From positions 186,001-250,000 of the forward strand of contig NZ_JACHLU010000005.1 in assembly GCF_014204625.1 (NCBI RefSeq): DNA of 64,000 nucleotides. The letters are read 5' to 3'. Position numbers and translations under genes: made by a program. Below the pieces are notes generated by a model. The model worked only from the letters and a program-made list of their open reading frames with translations, was not told where the DNA came from and made no database searches. Origin of the DNA: Gillisella vitis. Its GTDB lineage: Bacteria > Pseudomonadota > Alphaproteobacteria > Rhizobiales > Rhizobiaceae. This document shows, one piece after another, positions 9,713-18,291 of the stretch. The stretch's first letter is position 1; each line of letters begins with the position of its first letter.

Positions 9713-10605
9713 TGGCGCTCCCTTGCAGCATAAAATTGCACCATGGAGAGAACCGCCACCATCAGCACGATCACGTAAGACGCCGTGGCGGCATAGCCAA
9801 AGTTCGGCATGAATTTGAAGGTAAGATTGTAGATATAGAGCGAGAGTGTCAGCGTGGCATTGGCCGGGCCGCCTGTTCCTTCTGTGAGGCTATAAACCTC
9901 ATCAAACAATTGCAGTGTGCCAATGGTCGAGGTGATGGTGGTAAACAGCAGCACCGGCTTCAGCATGGGAATTGTCAGATGCAGGAACCGCCGCCATGCT
10001 GGCACACCATCAATCCGGGCGGCCTCATAAATCGAGCGGTCGATATTTTGCAGGGCAGCCAGATAAAAGATCATGTTATAGCCGGTCCAGCGCCAGGTAA
10101 TGGCAATGATAATCAGCACCTTGGCCCAGAAAGGGTCCGTCAGCCAGTTGATCGGCGATGACATGACCCCAATCATGATCAGCGTATTGTTGACCACACC
10201 TTCCGGGGCAAACATGCTCTTGAACAGAATGGAATAGGCCACCAGCGATGACACACAGGGCAGAAAAATCAGGGTACGAAACAGGCCGGAGAACCGCAGT
10301 TTCGGATTGTTCAGCGCAACCGCCATCAGCAGCGCCAGCGTGAGCATGATAGGCACCTGAATGGCAAAAAACGTCATGGTATTGGTCAAGGCTGTCAAAA
10401 ATACCGGGTCGTTGACAAGCCGGGCAATATTATTGAAGCCAACGAATTTCATCATCATGCCGCGGCCTGAATAGAACGACAGGATCAGCGACCGGATAAT
10501 CGGATAAACCATGAAAAGCGAGATCAGCGCCAGAGCAGGGGCCACAAACAGCCAGCCATTCACATCGTAATATCGGCCTAATCCGCCACGTTTTACCGCT
10601 GCCAT
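9709..10605 (-). CDS. lacF: Lactose ABC importer permease (LacF/MalF type)
   Basis: 298 residues from the ATG at 10605. The frame also opens upstream with a GTG at 10656, but the family starts near MAAVKRGGLGRYYDVNGWLF and the upstream codons look non-coding. It has an N-terminal cytosolic segment, six predicted helices and the EAA loop EAARIDGVPAWRRFLHLTIP. The 81-base gap before it, after lacE, is the only sizeable gap inside the operon. Confidence 0.88.
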   Translation of the reverse strand: MAAVKRGGLGRYYDVNGWLFVAPALALISLFMVYPIIRSLILSFYSGRGMMMKFVGFNNIARLVNDPVFLTALTNTMTFFAIQVPIMLTLALLMAVALNNPKLRFSGLFRTLIFLPCVSSLVAYSILFKSMFAPEGVVNNTLIMIGVMSSPINWLTDPFWAKVLIIIAITWRWTGYNMIFYLAALQNIDRSIYEAARIDGVPAWRRFLHLTIPMLKPVLLFTTITSTIGTLQLFDEVYSLTEGTGGPANATLTLSLYIYNLTFKFMPNFGYAATASYVIVLMVAVLSMVQFYAARERQ

Positions 10606-10686
10606 ACGTATAACCACTTTTGAAAATGAGTGTGTGGGAAAGTGGCCGTGCAACACGGTGGCTGCACGGCCCTCCGGGAGGAAATC

Positions 10687-11955
10687 TTATTGCATCTGGC
10701 CTTCAGCCTGACTGGCAATGGCTTTCATCACATCATCAATTGGTGTGCCCTTCATAAAGGAGGGCATATTGGCAAGAACAGCGGTATCAACTTCAGCGGT
10801 GAAAATCCCGTAATTGACGGAGGGAACCTTAGCCAACCAGTCGGAGAAATCCTGCCAGACCTTCTCACCATCAAAATACGGATCTGGCCTATTATAAGCC
10901 GCTCCCGTGCGCGCTGCCAAAAGCGAACCCACGGCGCCGCGCTCGGTGAGAATTTTCTGGTAGAATTCCAGATCCTTGCCGTAAATTTCGTTCAGAAAAT
11001 CAATGGCTTCATCTTTTTCTTTTGACTTTTCAAGCACGTACCAGCTTGATCCGCCAAGGTTGGACGCAGCAACAGCACCCTTCACATCCAGCTTTGGAAT
11101 GGGTGCCACGCCCCATTTTCCGGCCTGATCGGCCTGTGCCTTGATGGTGCCGGTAATCCATACACCACTGATCACGGCAGCGACATCCCCGGAGGTAAAG
11201 GCAGAAACGGCATCAGTCCAGCCGCTGGTGCGCTTGACAATGCCATCTTTCAGCATCGTCGCCTGAATTTGCATGGCCGCCTTCAAAGGCGCATTGTTTT
11301 CAACATTCAGGTTTCCAGCATCGTCAAAATACCATTGTCCACCCGATTGCATGATCACGCGGGTCAGGCCGTTATCACTGCTATCCTGTGTGATCATGCG
11401 TTTTCCGGTCTTGGCCAACACCTGTTTGCCAATCTCGATGAAGCGATCCCAGCTGATATTTTGCATATCCTCCGGCTTGAAACCGGCCTGTTCCAGATAA
11501 TCCTTGCGATAATAAAGGCCGGTGACACCGGCATCAAACGGCATACCGTAGGTTTTGCCGTCCAGCGTCATCAGACTGACCTTATAGGGTGCAAAACCGG
11601 AATAATCGACCTTGCCTGACAGGGCGGCAAAGGCACCGGGGAAGGATTGCAGATATTTTTGCGCGCCGTAATCTTCAATCAACACAATATCCGGCAGGGA
11701 ATCGGCGGTGCCGGATGCCAGCCCGGTTTGCAGCTTCTGCTGTACGGATTCCTTGGAGAAATCGACCACGTTGAAAGTTGTGCCGGGGTGCTTTGCGCTA
11801 TAGCGCGCACCCGCCTCTTTCATAATGGCAACATTGAAGTTTGGATCCCAGCACCAGATCGTGACTTCCCCTGCCATAGCGGCAGTGGTGGCGAGCAGAC
11901 TTGTGCTGGCCAGCGCCATCATTGTTTTGGTCTTTGAAAATATGTTCACGCTCAT
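10687..11955 (-). CDS. lacE: Lactose ABC importer periplasmic binding protein
   Basis: 422 residues from ATG 11955. A signal peptide is visible (TKTMMALASTSLLATTAAMA, cleaved before GEVTIW). The mature part is a cluster-B carbohydrate-binding protein with motifs such as AVISGVWITGTIKAQ and GSSWYVLEKSKEKDEAIDFL. The GGGAGG ribosome site abuts this ATG, so a GTG two codons later (11949) is a real alternative start with better spacing. It is the first gene of the transport/hydrolase operon and lies 111 bases downstream of the lacI-type gene, with a candidate operator in between. Confidence 0.9.
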   Translation of the reverse strand: MSVNIFSKTKTMMALASTSLLATTAAMAGEVTIWCWDPNFNVAIMKEAGARYSAKHPGTTFNVVDFSKESVQQKLQTGLASGTADSLPDIVLIEDYGAQKYLQSFPGAFAALSGKVDYSGFAPYKVSLMTLDGKTYGMPFDAGVTGLYYRKDYLEQAGFKPEDMQNISWDRFIEIGKQVLAKTGKRMITQDSSDNGLTRVIMQSGGQWYFDDAGNLNVENNAPLKAAMQIQATMLKDGIVKRTSGWTDAVSAFTSGDVAAVISGVWITGTIKAQADQAGKWGVAPIPKLDVKGAVAASNLGGSSWYVLEKSKEKDEAIDFLNEIYGKDLEFYQKILTERGAVGSLLAARTGAAYNRPDPYFDGEKVWQDFSDWLAKVPSVNYGIFTAEVDTAVLANMPSFMKGTPIDDVMKAIASQAEGQMQ

Positions 11956-12027
11956 CCTCCCGAGATGCATGACTTGGACAGCCTCCACTGCCTTGGCCTC
12001 AGTATTTCTGATCGGGAGAAAAACGCA

Positions 12028-12040
12028 AGTAAAATTTACT
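12028..12040. promoter_or_regulatory. Candidate LacI-family operator upstream of lacE
   Basis: Perfect inverted repeat AGTAAA-A-TTTACT, between the lacI stop and the lacE start (73 bases upstream of the latter). A close relative with arms GTAAA/TTTAC lies upstream of lacI at 13189-13200. Placement before both transcription units of a repressor-controlled regulon is what an operator pair would look like; the link to this repressor is inferred. Confidence 0.5.
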
Positions 12041-12066
12041 AAATATTTTTTGCGCTTAAAACGACA

Positions 12067-13131
12067 TCATTCACCCTTCGGGGAGCGGCAACTGCCCCGC
12101 CATTGCATTTTGGTCGGAATGGTAATGTGCTTGGTATAATCGCGCCCCATCAATCGCTCCACCAGCAGATCAACAGCGGTTTCGCCAATGTGTTCGCCCG
12201 GAATTTGCATGGTGGACAGCGGCGGATTGAGAAATTGCGTCACGGGAATATCGTTGAAGGACGCGATTGCAATATCCTGCGGGATGGTCAGGCCCGCCTC
12301 CTGAATGGCACGATAGGCTCCAATGGCCATATTATCATTGGCGGATAGAATCACATCTGGCCTTGGAGTGAGCTTCAGAAGGCTCTGCGTCTGCTGGTAT
12401 CCCGTTTCCAGTCGCAGGTTTTGCGAACAGGTATTGCCGTTAAGGCCAGCAGCAATCAGGCTTTCATCAAAGATCCCGCGCGCCTTGTGCCAGTCGATAT
12501 AGGCTTCACAGCGCCCGCTTTGCACCACGGCATATTCATCCACCAGCCCGTAACTGCCGATAAAGCCGATACGCTGATAGCCCGCAGACGCAAGCCCATT
12601 CAGAATTTTGGTGGTCGCCACACTCAGATCAGAGAGCACGCAATCATAAGCATCGAGGTGCGCATTGACATCGGCAAACACAATTGGCCGCGACAAATTC
12701 ACCAGGTTCTCAATGGTGGCAAGCGGGTGCTTGCCAATGATAATGATCCCTGCGGCACCCTGTAAGGCTCTGGAATCCTTAATCTCCGGCACACTGAAAA
12801 CCTTGGTTGTTTCCAATTGGTGATCATTGCAGCGGCGCTCAATGCCCAGCCGCACGCCAATATAATAGGGATCGGCCAGCTCCTCTTCCGGCTCCAGAAA
12901 ATGCACAATGGCAACCGGCGCATTGGTGGCCAAAGATGCTGATGGCATCCCGAACTGGCCATTGCGCCGGTTGCGATTGCGCGGCGTTTCATAATTGAGC
13001 GCTTCTGCTGTCTCAATAATCGCCTGCCGCTTGGCTTCAGAAATGGAGAGCGTCTGATCATAGTTCAGAACCCGCGATACCGTGCCGGAAGAAACACCAA
13101 CAGCTTTGGCAATTTCGCGCAATGTGACCAT
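12067..13131 (-). CDS. lacI: LacI-family repressor, EbgR-like
   Basis: 354 residues. The N-terminal helix-turn-helix and hinge read VTLREIAKAVGVSSGTVSRV, then a stretch close in style to EbgR (LNYDQTLSISEAKRQAIIETAEALNY). The periplasmic-binding-like sensor domain follows, with the family's SANDNMAIGAYRA and IASFNDIPVTQFLNPPLSTM blocks. EbgR regulates a beta-galactosidase in E. coli, and the gene lies directly upstream of the lactose importer and GH2 genes on the same strand. Repression relieved by a galactoside is therefore the likely role. An AGTAAA-type palindrome occurs upstream of both lacI and lacE. Confidence 0.88.
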   Translation of the reverse strand: MVTLREIAKAVGVSSGTVSRVLNYDQTLSISEAKRQAIIETAEALNYETPRNRNRRNGQFGMPSASLATNAPVAIVHFLEPEEELADPYYIGVRLGIERRCNDHQLETTKVFSVPEIKDSRALQGAAGIIIIGKHPLATIENLVNLSRPIVFADVNAHLDAYDCVLSDLSVATTKILNGLASAGYQRIGFIGSYGLVDEYAVVQSGRCEAYIDWHKARGIFDESLIAAGLNGNTCSQNLRLETGYQQTQSLLKLTPRPDVILSANDNMAIGAYRAIQEAGLTIPQDIAIASFNDIPVTQFLNPPLSTMQIPGEHIGETAVDLLVERLMGRDYTKHITIPTKMQWRGSCRSPKGE

Positions 13132-13188
13132 GGAAGGCTTCCTCTGGGACCATTCTATGGCGTACCACCACAGAGATCAGTAGATTTG

Positions 13189-13200
13189 GTAAAAATTTAC
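13189..13200. promoter_or_regulatory. Candidate autoregulatory operator upstream of lacI
   Basis: GTAAA-AA-TTTAC, an inverted repeat 58-69 bases before the lacI start codon. It differs from the site before lacE by one base in the central spacing. A longer outer pair, CAGTAG and CTACTG, flanks it on both sides. Confidence 0.42.
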
Positions 13201-13250
13201 TACTGAAACTTGAGGCGCTCCGCAAGGTCATGACCCATGATCAGAAACGC

Positions 13251-14300
13251 TCATTTCGCCCTTTGCAACATGCCAAACAGATCGCGCGGATCGTCAGGGT
13301 CAGCAATCATGTCGAGTTCTTGATAAAAATCAGTGCCGGTGATTTGGGTGCGGATATGCCGTAAGGCCGAAAAATCCTCAATGGCAAAGCCGACGCTGTC
13401 GAACAGGGTAATCTGGCCTGAATCGTGACGGCCCGGCCTGTCTGCGGTAATCACCTGCCACAGTTCTGTGACGGGATAATCCGGCCCCATCTGCTGGATT
13501 TCGCCTTCAATGCGCGTTTGCGGTGGATATTCCACAAAGGTATCGGCCCGTTTGAGAATGTCGGAATGCAGCTCCGTCTTGCCGGGGCTATCGCCGCCAA
13601 TGGCGTTGATGTGCACTCCGGCACCAATCATGTTATCGGTCAAAATCGTGGCATATTGCTTGTCTGCCGTGCAGGTGGTGATGATCTCAGCCCCTTCGAT
13701 TGCGGCCTGAGATGACGTGCAGGCTGTGACCTTCATGCCCATGGCCTCCAGATTGCGCTGGGCTTTCTGGGTGGCCTTGGGGTCAATATCATAGAGTTTG
13801 ACGTGATCAATACCAACAACAGCGCGCATGGCCAGGGCCTGAAACTCGGCCTGTGCGCCATTGCCAATCAGCGCCATGGTGCGCGCCGCTTTGGGGGCCA
13901 GATAGCGGGCGGCGAGGGCCGAGGTGGCAGCCGTTCTGAGGGCTGTCAGCAAGGTCATTTCAGACAGCAGCACCGGATAACCATTGGACACCTGCGCCAA
14001 AAGGCCAAAGGCTGTGACGGTCTGCAAGCCCTTGACGGTGTTTTTCGGATGGCCATTGACGTATTTAAAGCCATACACCTCACCGTCGGAGGTTGGCATC
14101 AGCTCAATCACCCCTTCAAGCGAATGGGAGGCCACACGCGCGACTTTATCAAACAAGGGCCAGCGGCGAAAATCGGCTTCAATGGCGTTGGTGAGCTGCA
14201 AAAGCAGCGGCTCTATGCCGATGTGATGCACAAGCCGCATCATGTTTTCAACGCTGACAAAAGGAATGATGGCTTTTTGCGAAGGCGCTGTGGTGGGCAT
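13251..14300 (-). CDS. ocd: Ornithine cyclodeaminase
   Basis: 349 residues from ATG 14300, chosen because GAGGAG lies six bases before it; the frame stays open upstream to 14384. Blocks shared with Agrobacterium ornithine cyclodeaminases are visible: RVASHSLEGVIELMPTSDGE, YGFKYVNGHPKNT, ALRTAATSA, TMALIGNGAQAEFQALA (NAD-binding Rossmann motif), HINAIGGDSPGKTE and FVEYPPQTRIEGEIQQ. The enzyme converts L-ornithine to L-proline and ammonia with bound NAD+, feeding arginine/ornithine nitrogen into proline catabolism. An Lrp-type regulator is transcribed divergently 141 bases away. The match is strong enough to prefer true OCD over alanine dehydrogenase or crystallin-type relatives. Confidence 0.92.
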   Translation of the reverse strand: MPTTAPSQKAIIPFVSVENMMRLVHHIGIEPLLLQLTNAIEADFRRWPLFDKVARVASHSLEGVIELMPTSDGEVYGFKYVNGHPKNTVKGLQTVTAFGLLAQVSNGYPVLLSEMTLLTALRTAATSALAARYLAPKAARTMALIGNGAQAEFQALAMRAVVGIDHVKLYDIDPKATQKAQRNLEAMGMKVTACTSSQAAIEGAEIITTCTADKQYATILTDNMIGAGVHINAIGGDSPGKTELHSDILKRADTFVEYPPQTRIEGEIQQMGPDYPVTELWQVITADRPGRHDSGQITLFDSVGFAIEDFSALRHIRTQITGTDFYQELDMIADPDDPRDLFGMLQRAK

Positions 14301-14369
14301 GATCATCTCCTCTGGCACATGCTGGCAGAGACAGATTAGCAGAGGGAAATATCTGTTCGAAAGGCTATT

Positions 14370-14381
14370 TTTCGATCGAAA
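14370..14381. promoter_or_regulatory. Perfect palindrome in the ocd-lrp divergent promoter
   Basis: TTTCGATCGAAA, 12 bases, perfectly self-complementary, inside the 141-base gap between the divergent ocd and Lrp genes; a TTCGAA lies 12 bases to the left. Its position makes it a candidate Lrp-family binding site. No functional evidence beyond position and symmetry. Confidence 0.4.
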
Positions 14382-14441
14382 CACGCTATAAATTGAACAG
14401 AATGATCAATAACTTTAGCGAAATGCTCATGGAGGGGTTGA

Positions 14442-14873
14442 GTGACAGACTATACACCAGACAGTCTTGATCGGCGTATTATTGCACATTTGCGCAGCGA
14501 TGGGCGCGCCTCGCTGTCCACTCTGTCCGATACGCTGGGTGTGGCACGCGGTACCGTGCAAAAACGGCTGGAGCGATTGCTGGAAACCGGAACCGTAATG
14601 GGTTTTACCGTGCGCGTGCGACAGGACTATGAGCACGACACGGTGCAGGCTGTGATGATGATTGAAGTGACGGGGAAATCAACCACGCAGGTGATCCGCA
14701 AACTCAAGAGCCTGCCTGAGATTTATTCGCTTTATTCCACCAATGGCAATTGGGATCTGGTGGCCAATATCCGCGTCGCCAATCTTTCGGATTTCGACCG
14801 GGTTTTGCGGGAGGTGCGCATGATTGATGGCGTGGCCAACAGCGAAACGAGCCTGTTGCTGAGCAGTGTCTGA
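14442..14873 (+). CDS. Lrp/AsnC-family transcriptional regulator
   Basis: 143 residues with a GTG start and a strong GGAGGGG ribosome site. The N-terminal winged HTH (DSLDRRIIAHLRSDGRASLS, then TLGVARGTVQKRLERLLETG) is followed by the RAM ligand-binding domain (VMMIEVTGKSTTQVIRKLKS to the C-terminus). It is divergent from ornithine cyclodeaminase. By analogy with other proline/ornithine catabolic genes in rhizobia it probably activates ocd in response to ornithine, arginine or proline; the ligand is an inference. Confidence 0.9.
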   Translation: MTDYTPDSLDRRIIAHLRSDGRASLSTLSDTLGVARGTVQKRLERLLETGTVMGFTVRVRQDYEHDTVQAVMMIEVTGKSTTQVIRKLKSLPEIYSLYSTNGNWDLVANIRVANLSDFDRVLREVRMIDGVANSETSLLLSSV

Positions 14874-14957
14874 TCACGCACGGTTAAAAAACTGTCACAG
14901 CTTCAGCCTATCTGTGAAATGGCGATGATTGCATCTTTGCATGTCACGGAAATGGGT

Positions 14958-15953
14958 ATGAACATGCTGCAACAGATTGCGTTAAAGGCTGGCTGCTCAA
15001 CGGCCACCGTCTCGCGGGCGCTCAACAAAAGTGGGCCGGTGAGTGAGCGCATGGCGCGGCGGGTGGAAAAAGCGGCCATGGAGCTGGGCTATCGCCCGGC
15101 GGCCAATCCGGTTTTGCCGCATCGCTTGCGCCAGAAACCAATGATTGGCGTGCTCATTCCCAGCATCACCAACCCGGTCTTTGCAGCGTCCCTCTCCAAT
15201 ATTCAAAAGCGCGCCCGCGTGTCTGGTCATGGCGTGATTATTGCCCAATCGGATTATGATCCGGTGCGAGAGGCCGAAGCCATTCTCGATCTGGTGTCCG
15301 AGCGTCCTGTCGGGCTGATTTTGACCTTGTGTGATCCGCAGGCCAATGCGGCCAACCTGCCAAGGGTGTTGCCGCCAACGGTGTTGCTGCACAATCTGCC
15401 CACCGCACGCTTTCCAGCCTCGGTTGCCGCCGATAATTTTCAGGCCGGTCAGCAATTGTGTGACCATATCCTCGATCATCACCACAGCAGCATCCTGTTT
15501 GTCTCGGGATCGTTCACAGCATCTGATCGGGCCAGATTGCGCTATGAGGGCTATTGTGCTGCCATGCGAAATCGGGGCCTTACGCCGCATCCGGCGCTGG
15601 AAGTGGGCTTTCTCAATGGCTATGACGGGCTGGATCTGAGCCAGTCGATGAAGCTTTTCAAACCAACTGCCATGATCGCCTCCAATGACCTGCTGGCCTT
15701 TGGCGTCATCGGTGCCCTGCGGCGGGAGGGGTTGAACGTACCTGCTGATATATCCGTCGCCGGTTTTGATGGCATTCCCCTTGGTCGCCTGATTGATCCA
15801 CCCTTAACGACCATTGAAATGGCCGATGCCAGCATGGGGGCGGCGGCGGCGTCATTGCTGATCGATATGACCGAAAATGGCAGCAAACCGCGCCACCTCA
15901 ACGTACCGCACAGTTTGCGGATTGGTGGAACGGTGCGCTCGCTTGCTGAATAA
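14958..15953 (+). CDS. LacI-family transcriptional regulator
   Basis: 331 residues from ATG 14958, placing the HTH (LQQIALKAGCSTATVSRALN) at the very N-terminus as is normal; earlier ATGs at 14919 and 14952 are possible. The sensor domain begins at PMIGVLIPSITNPVFAASLS and contains MIASNDLLAFGVIGALRREG and VAGFDGIPLGRLIDPPLTTI. It faces the UgpBAEC-like operon tail to tail and is not next to any promoter in that operon. Its target is therefore uncertain; the nearby sugar/phosphodiester importer is the best guess. Confidence 0.87.
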   Translation: MNMLQQIALKAGCSTATVSRALNKSGPVSERMARRVEKAAMELGYRPAANPVLPHRLRQKPMIGVLIPSITNPVFAASLSNIQKRARVSGHGVIIAQSDYDPVREAEAILDLVSERPVGLILTLCDPQANAANLPRVLPPTVLLHNLPTARFPASVAADNFQAGQQLCDHILDHHHSSILFVSGSFTASDRARLRYEGYCAAMRNRGLTPHPALEVGFLNGYDGLDLSQSMKLFKPTAMIASNDLLAFGVIGALRREGLNVPADISVAGFDGIPLGRLIDPPLTTIEMADASMGAAAASLLIDMTENGSKPRHLNVPHSLRIGGTVRSLAE

Positions 15954-15956
15954 AAA

Positions 15957-15980
15957 ACGCCGCCCTATGCCGAGCGGCGT
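15957..15980 (-). terminator. Rho-independent terminator of the UgpBAEC-like operon
   Basis: Arms ACGCCGC (15957-15963) and GCGGCGT (15974-15980). Read leftward, the stem is followed at once by six T residues, a textbook terminator for the minus-strand importer operon that ends at 16152. It begins 4 bases after the LacI gene's stop, so it may serve that gene too, though the rightward side lacks a T-run. Confidence 0.75.
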
Positions 15981-16016
15981 CAGATTGTTGATAAAGTTTT
16001 CCAATGTCTCGACGTC

Positions 16017-16115
16017 ATGCTCGGTCCTGTGCCGAGCATCCAATCACGTTAATTTTTATCAATAAAATCAACTTCTTATTCGGCGACAGCAGATCCTCGG
16101 GACAAGCCCGAGGAT
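16017..16115. repeat. Pair of dispersed-type palindromic hairpins
   Basis: Two hairpins in 100 bases: ATGCTCGG/CCGAGCAT (16017-16024 with 16032-16039) and ATCCTCGGG/CCCGAGGAT (16093-16101 with 16107-16115). They are similar to each other in opposite orientation and flanked by TGACG/CGTCA-like bases. This form of GC-rich palindrome is widespread between genes in Rhizobiales; here they lie between two convergent transcription units. Confidence 0.6.
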
Positions 16116-16151
16116 GACGAAGCGTCGAGCTAGAGGTTTTTGCTACCCATT

Positions 16152-17420
16152 TTAGCTGCGTGGCAGAAGATCAGCAACATCGGCGGCCGCATCATCAAGC
16201 GCTTCCTTTGGTGTCGCGCTCTGCTCAACAATCCGCGACAGGTTTTCAACGATGGTCTGTGTCACCTTCACCCCATTGCTGCCGGGGAAGGCATACCATG
16301 GAACCATACGCGGCATCTGCTTGAGACCGGCGAGAAACAGCGGATTTTCCTTGTAGAAATTGCCAAGATAGTCCGGCGATTTCGCGGCCAGTTCATTGTT
16401 GGGTACATAGCCGGTGCCGGGAACAACAACCGATGCGCCATAGGGACCGGATGCAAACTTGGCAAATTTCCAGGCAGCGTCCTGCTTAACAGCATCCTTG
16501 GTCAGGATCACCACAGCATTACCGCCGGTTGGCAGCTTGCCGTTGACCGGGTCAAGCAGCGGAATTTCGGCCGTGCGCAGATCAAATTTGCCGCCGACAT
16601 TCTTGATGGTGTTGCGAAGCGCTCCCGTGGTCTGGAACTCAAAACCAACCTTGCCAGCCGCAAAGGCCTGTTCGCCTGCCGCCTTGGTAAACACCGGCAA
16701 GCCGCCTTCCTTGACCATGCGCGAGAGGATTTCGGCACCCTTGAGACCTTCAGGACCGTTAAACATCACTTTGGTCTCATCGGCAGACAGCATGTTGCCG
16801 CCAGCGCCAAACAGCAGCGCCGAGAACATCCAGTCATCGCCCTGCCAGCGGAAGTCGATGCCTTCCACGCCGTCACCAAGCTTTTTGATCTTGCCGCCCA
16901 GCGCGATCACGTCATCCCAGGTCTTTGGTGGAACATCAGGATTGCCACCGGCTTTGCGCACCAGATCGGCATTGTAATACATGATCGGGGTGGAGGTTGC
17001 GAAGGCAAGGCCCACCTGCTTGCCCTTGACCTGTGCCAGCTTCAGGATCGTGTCCGAGAAGCCTTGCTCGGCCATTTTGGCCCCTTCTTTGGCAACCAGT
17101 GGCGTCAAATCAACCGGAATGTTGCGCTCGTTCAACATGCGCAGACGATTGAGGCCGATGAAGGTGATGTCTGGCATTTCAGAGGTGCCCGCCTGTCGCA
17201 TGATGGTCTGAATACCATCTTCATAGGTGGGCGAGGGGCTGGCGAACTGAATCTTGATGTCGGGGTTTTCTTCCATGAATTTCTTCGAGATCGTGTCCAT
17301 CACGTCCTTGAAGAAACCGGGCATGGGATAATGCACGGTCAGCACGGTTTCTGCATGGGCCTGCACGGTGAAACCCATGCCGATTGCCGCAATGGCAGCA
17401 AGCTTTTTGAAGTTGTTCAT
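16152..17420 (-). CDS. ABC importer periplasmic binding protein, UgpB-like
   Basis: 422 residues. A signal peptide (KKLAAIAAIGMGFTVQAHA, cut before ETVL) leads a cluster-B extracellular solute-binding protein. The C-terminal blocks VPGTGYVPNN and PRMVPWYAFPG recall glycerol-3-phosphate-type UgpB proteins. It is the last gene of a five-gene operon (phosphoesterase, ATPase, two permeases, binding protein). Together with the phosphoesterase and a candidate PHO box this suggests uptake of a phosphodiester or sugar/polyol phosphate, but a plain sugar ligand is equally compatible with the protein. Confidence 0.87.
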   Translation of the reverse strand: MNNFKKLAAIAAIGMGFTVQAHAETVLTVHYPMPGFFKDVMDTISKKFMEENPDIKIQFASPSPTYEDGIQTIMRQAGTSEMPDITFIGLNRLRMLNERNIPVDLTPLVAKEGAKMAEQGFSDTILKLAQVKGKQVGLAFATSTPIMYYNADLVRKAGGNPDVPPKTWDDVIALGGKIKKLGDGVEGIDFRWQGDDWMFSALLFGAGGNMLSADETKVMFNGPEGLKGAEILSRMVKEGGLPVFTKAAGEQAFAAGKVGFEFQTTGALRNTIKNVGGKFDLRTAEIPLLDPVNGKLPTGGNAVVILTKDAVKQDAAWKFAKFASGPYGASVVVPGTGYVPNNELAAKSPDYLGNFYKENPLFLAGLKQMPRMVPWYAFPGSNGVKVTQTIVENLSRIVEQSATPKEALDDAAADVADLLPRS

Positions 17421-17445
17421 GGTGCTCTCCTGATTTTTCGACCGG

Positions 17446-18291
17446 TCAGCCTTTGAGCCCGGTCATGGTGATTCCCTCAACGAAGCGTTTCTGCGCCAGC
17501 AGAAAGGCAAGCACGAGGGGAAGGGTGATGATAAGGGTGGCGGCCATTAGCGCGCCGTAATCGTCGCCCGCTTCGGCGGCGCGGAAAAACAGCAGACCAA
17601 GTGGCGGGGTGGCAAGGCCCTGTTTGGAAATGACGATCAACGGCCAGAACAGATCATTCCAATGGGCAACAACCGAGAAGATCGAAAAGGCCGTGATGGC
17701 AGGCCAGGCATTGGGCACGATCACGCGGGTGACAATCTCCATTTCCGACATGCCATCGAGGCGAGCGGCATGGATCAGATCATCGGGCAGAGCGCGAAAG
17801 AACTGCAAAAACAGGAAGACGCCAAACACCGAGATCGAAAATGGAGCCACCAGCGCCGTATAGCTGTTGAGCAGCGATAGCCGGTCAAAAGCCACATACA
17901 GCGGCAAAGCGGTGGCGTGGATGGGGATCAAGAGACCCAGCATCACCATCATCATCATGGTGCGGGCGGCGCGAAATTGCAGCTTGGCCATGGCATAGGC
18001 GCACGGCACAGCGATAATGACCTGCAAGACCAGTATCAGGCCGCAAACCAGCACGCCATTCCACAGCAATTGCGGCATGTTCACACGGGAAAACGCCTTG
18101 GTGAAATTCTCGACAAAATACCAATGCTGCGGAATGATGGTCAGCGATGAGGTGAAAATATCCGCCTGCGCCTTACCAGAGGTTGAGAGCAAAAAGATAT
18201 AGGGCGAGAAGAAAATCAGCGCGATCAGCGATAGCACGCATAAGCGGATCATCCGGCCAAGGGTGATGTCAGAGGTGCGGGGGGTTGCCAT
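17446..18291 (-). CDS. ABC importer permease, UgpE/MalG-like
   Basis: 281 residues, about six helices, with the EAA-type loop HAARLDGMSEMEIVTRVIVP that docks the ATPase. The start ATG shares its A with the stop codon of the upstream permease (TGATG), so translation is probably coupled. It pairs with the next permease to form the channel. Confidence 0.9.
   Translation of the reverse strand: MATPRTSDITLGRMIRLCVLSLIALIFFSPYIFLLSTSGKAQADIFTSSLTIIPQHWYFVENFTKAFSRVNMPQLLWNGVLVCGLILVLQVIIAVPCAYAMAKLQFRAARTMMMMVMLGLLIPIHATALPLYVAFDRLSLLNSYTALVAPFSISVFGVFLFLQFFRALPDDLIHAARLDGMSEMEIVTRVIVPNAWPAITAFSIFSVVAHWNDLFWPLIVISKQGLATPPLGLLFFRAAEAGDDYGALMAATLIITLPLVLAFLLAQKRFVEGITMTGLKG

Noticed and set aside
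16140..17456. A 438-codon plus-strand open frame covering the UgpB-like binding-protein gene
   Set aside because: It is the complement of a clearly conserved binding protein with a signal peptide; its translation has no family features and is rich in residues expected from antisense reading.
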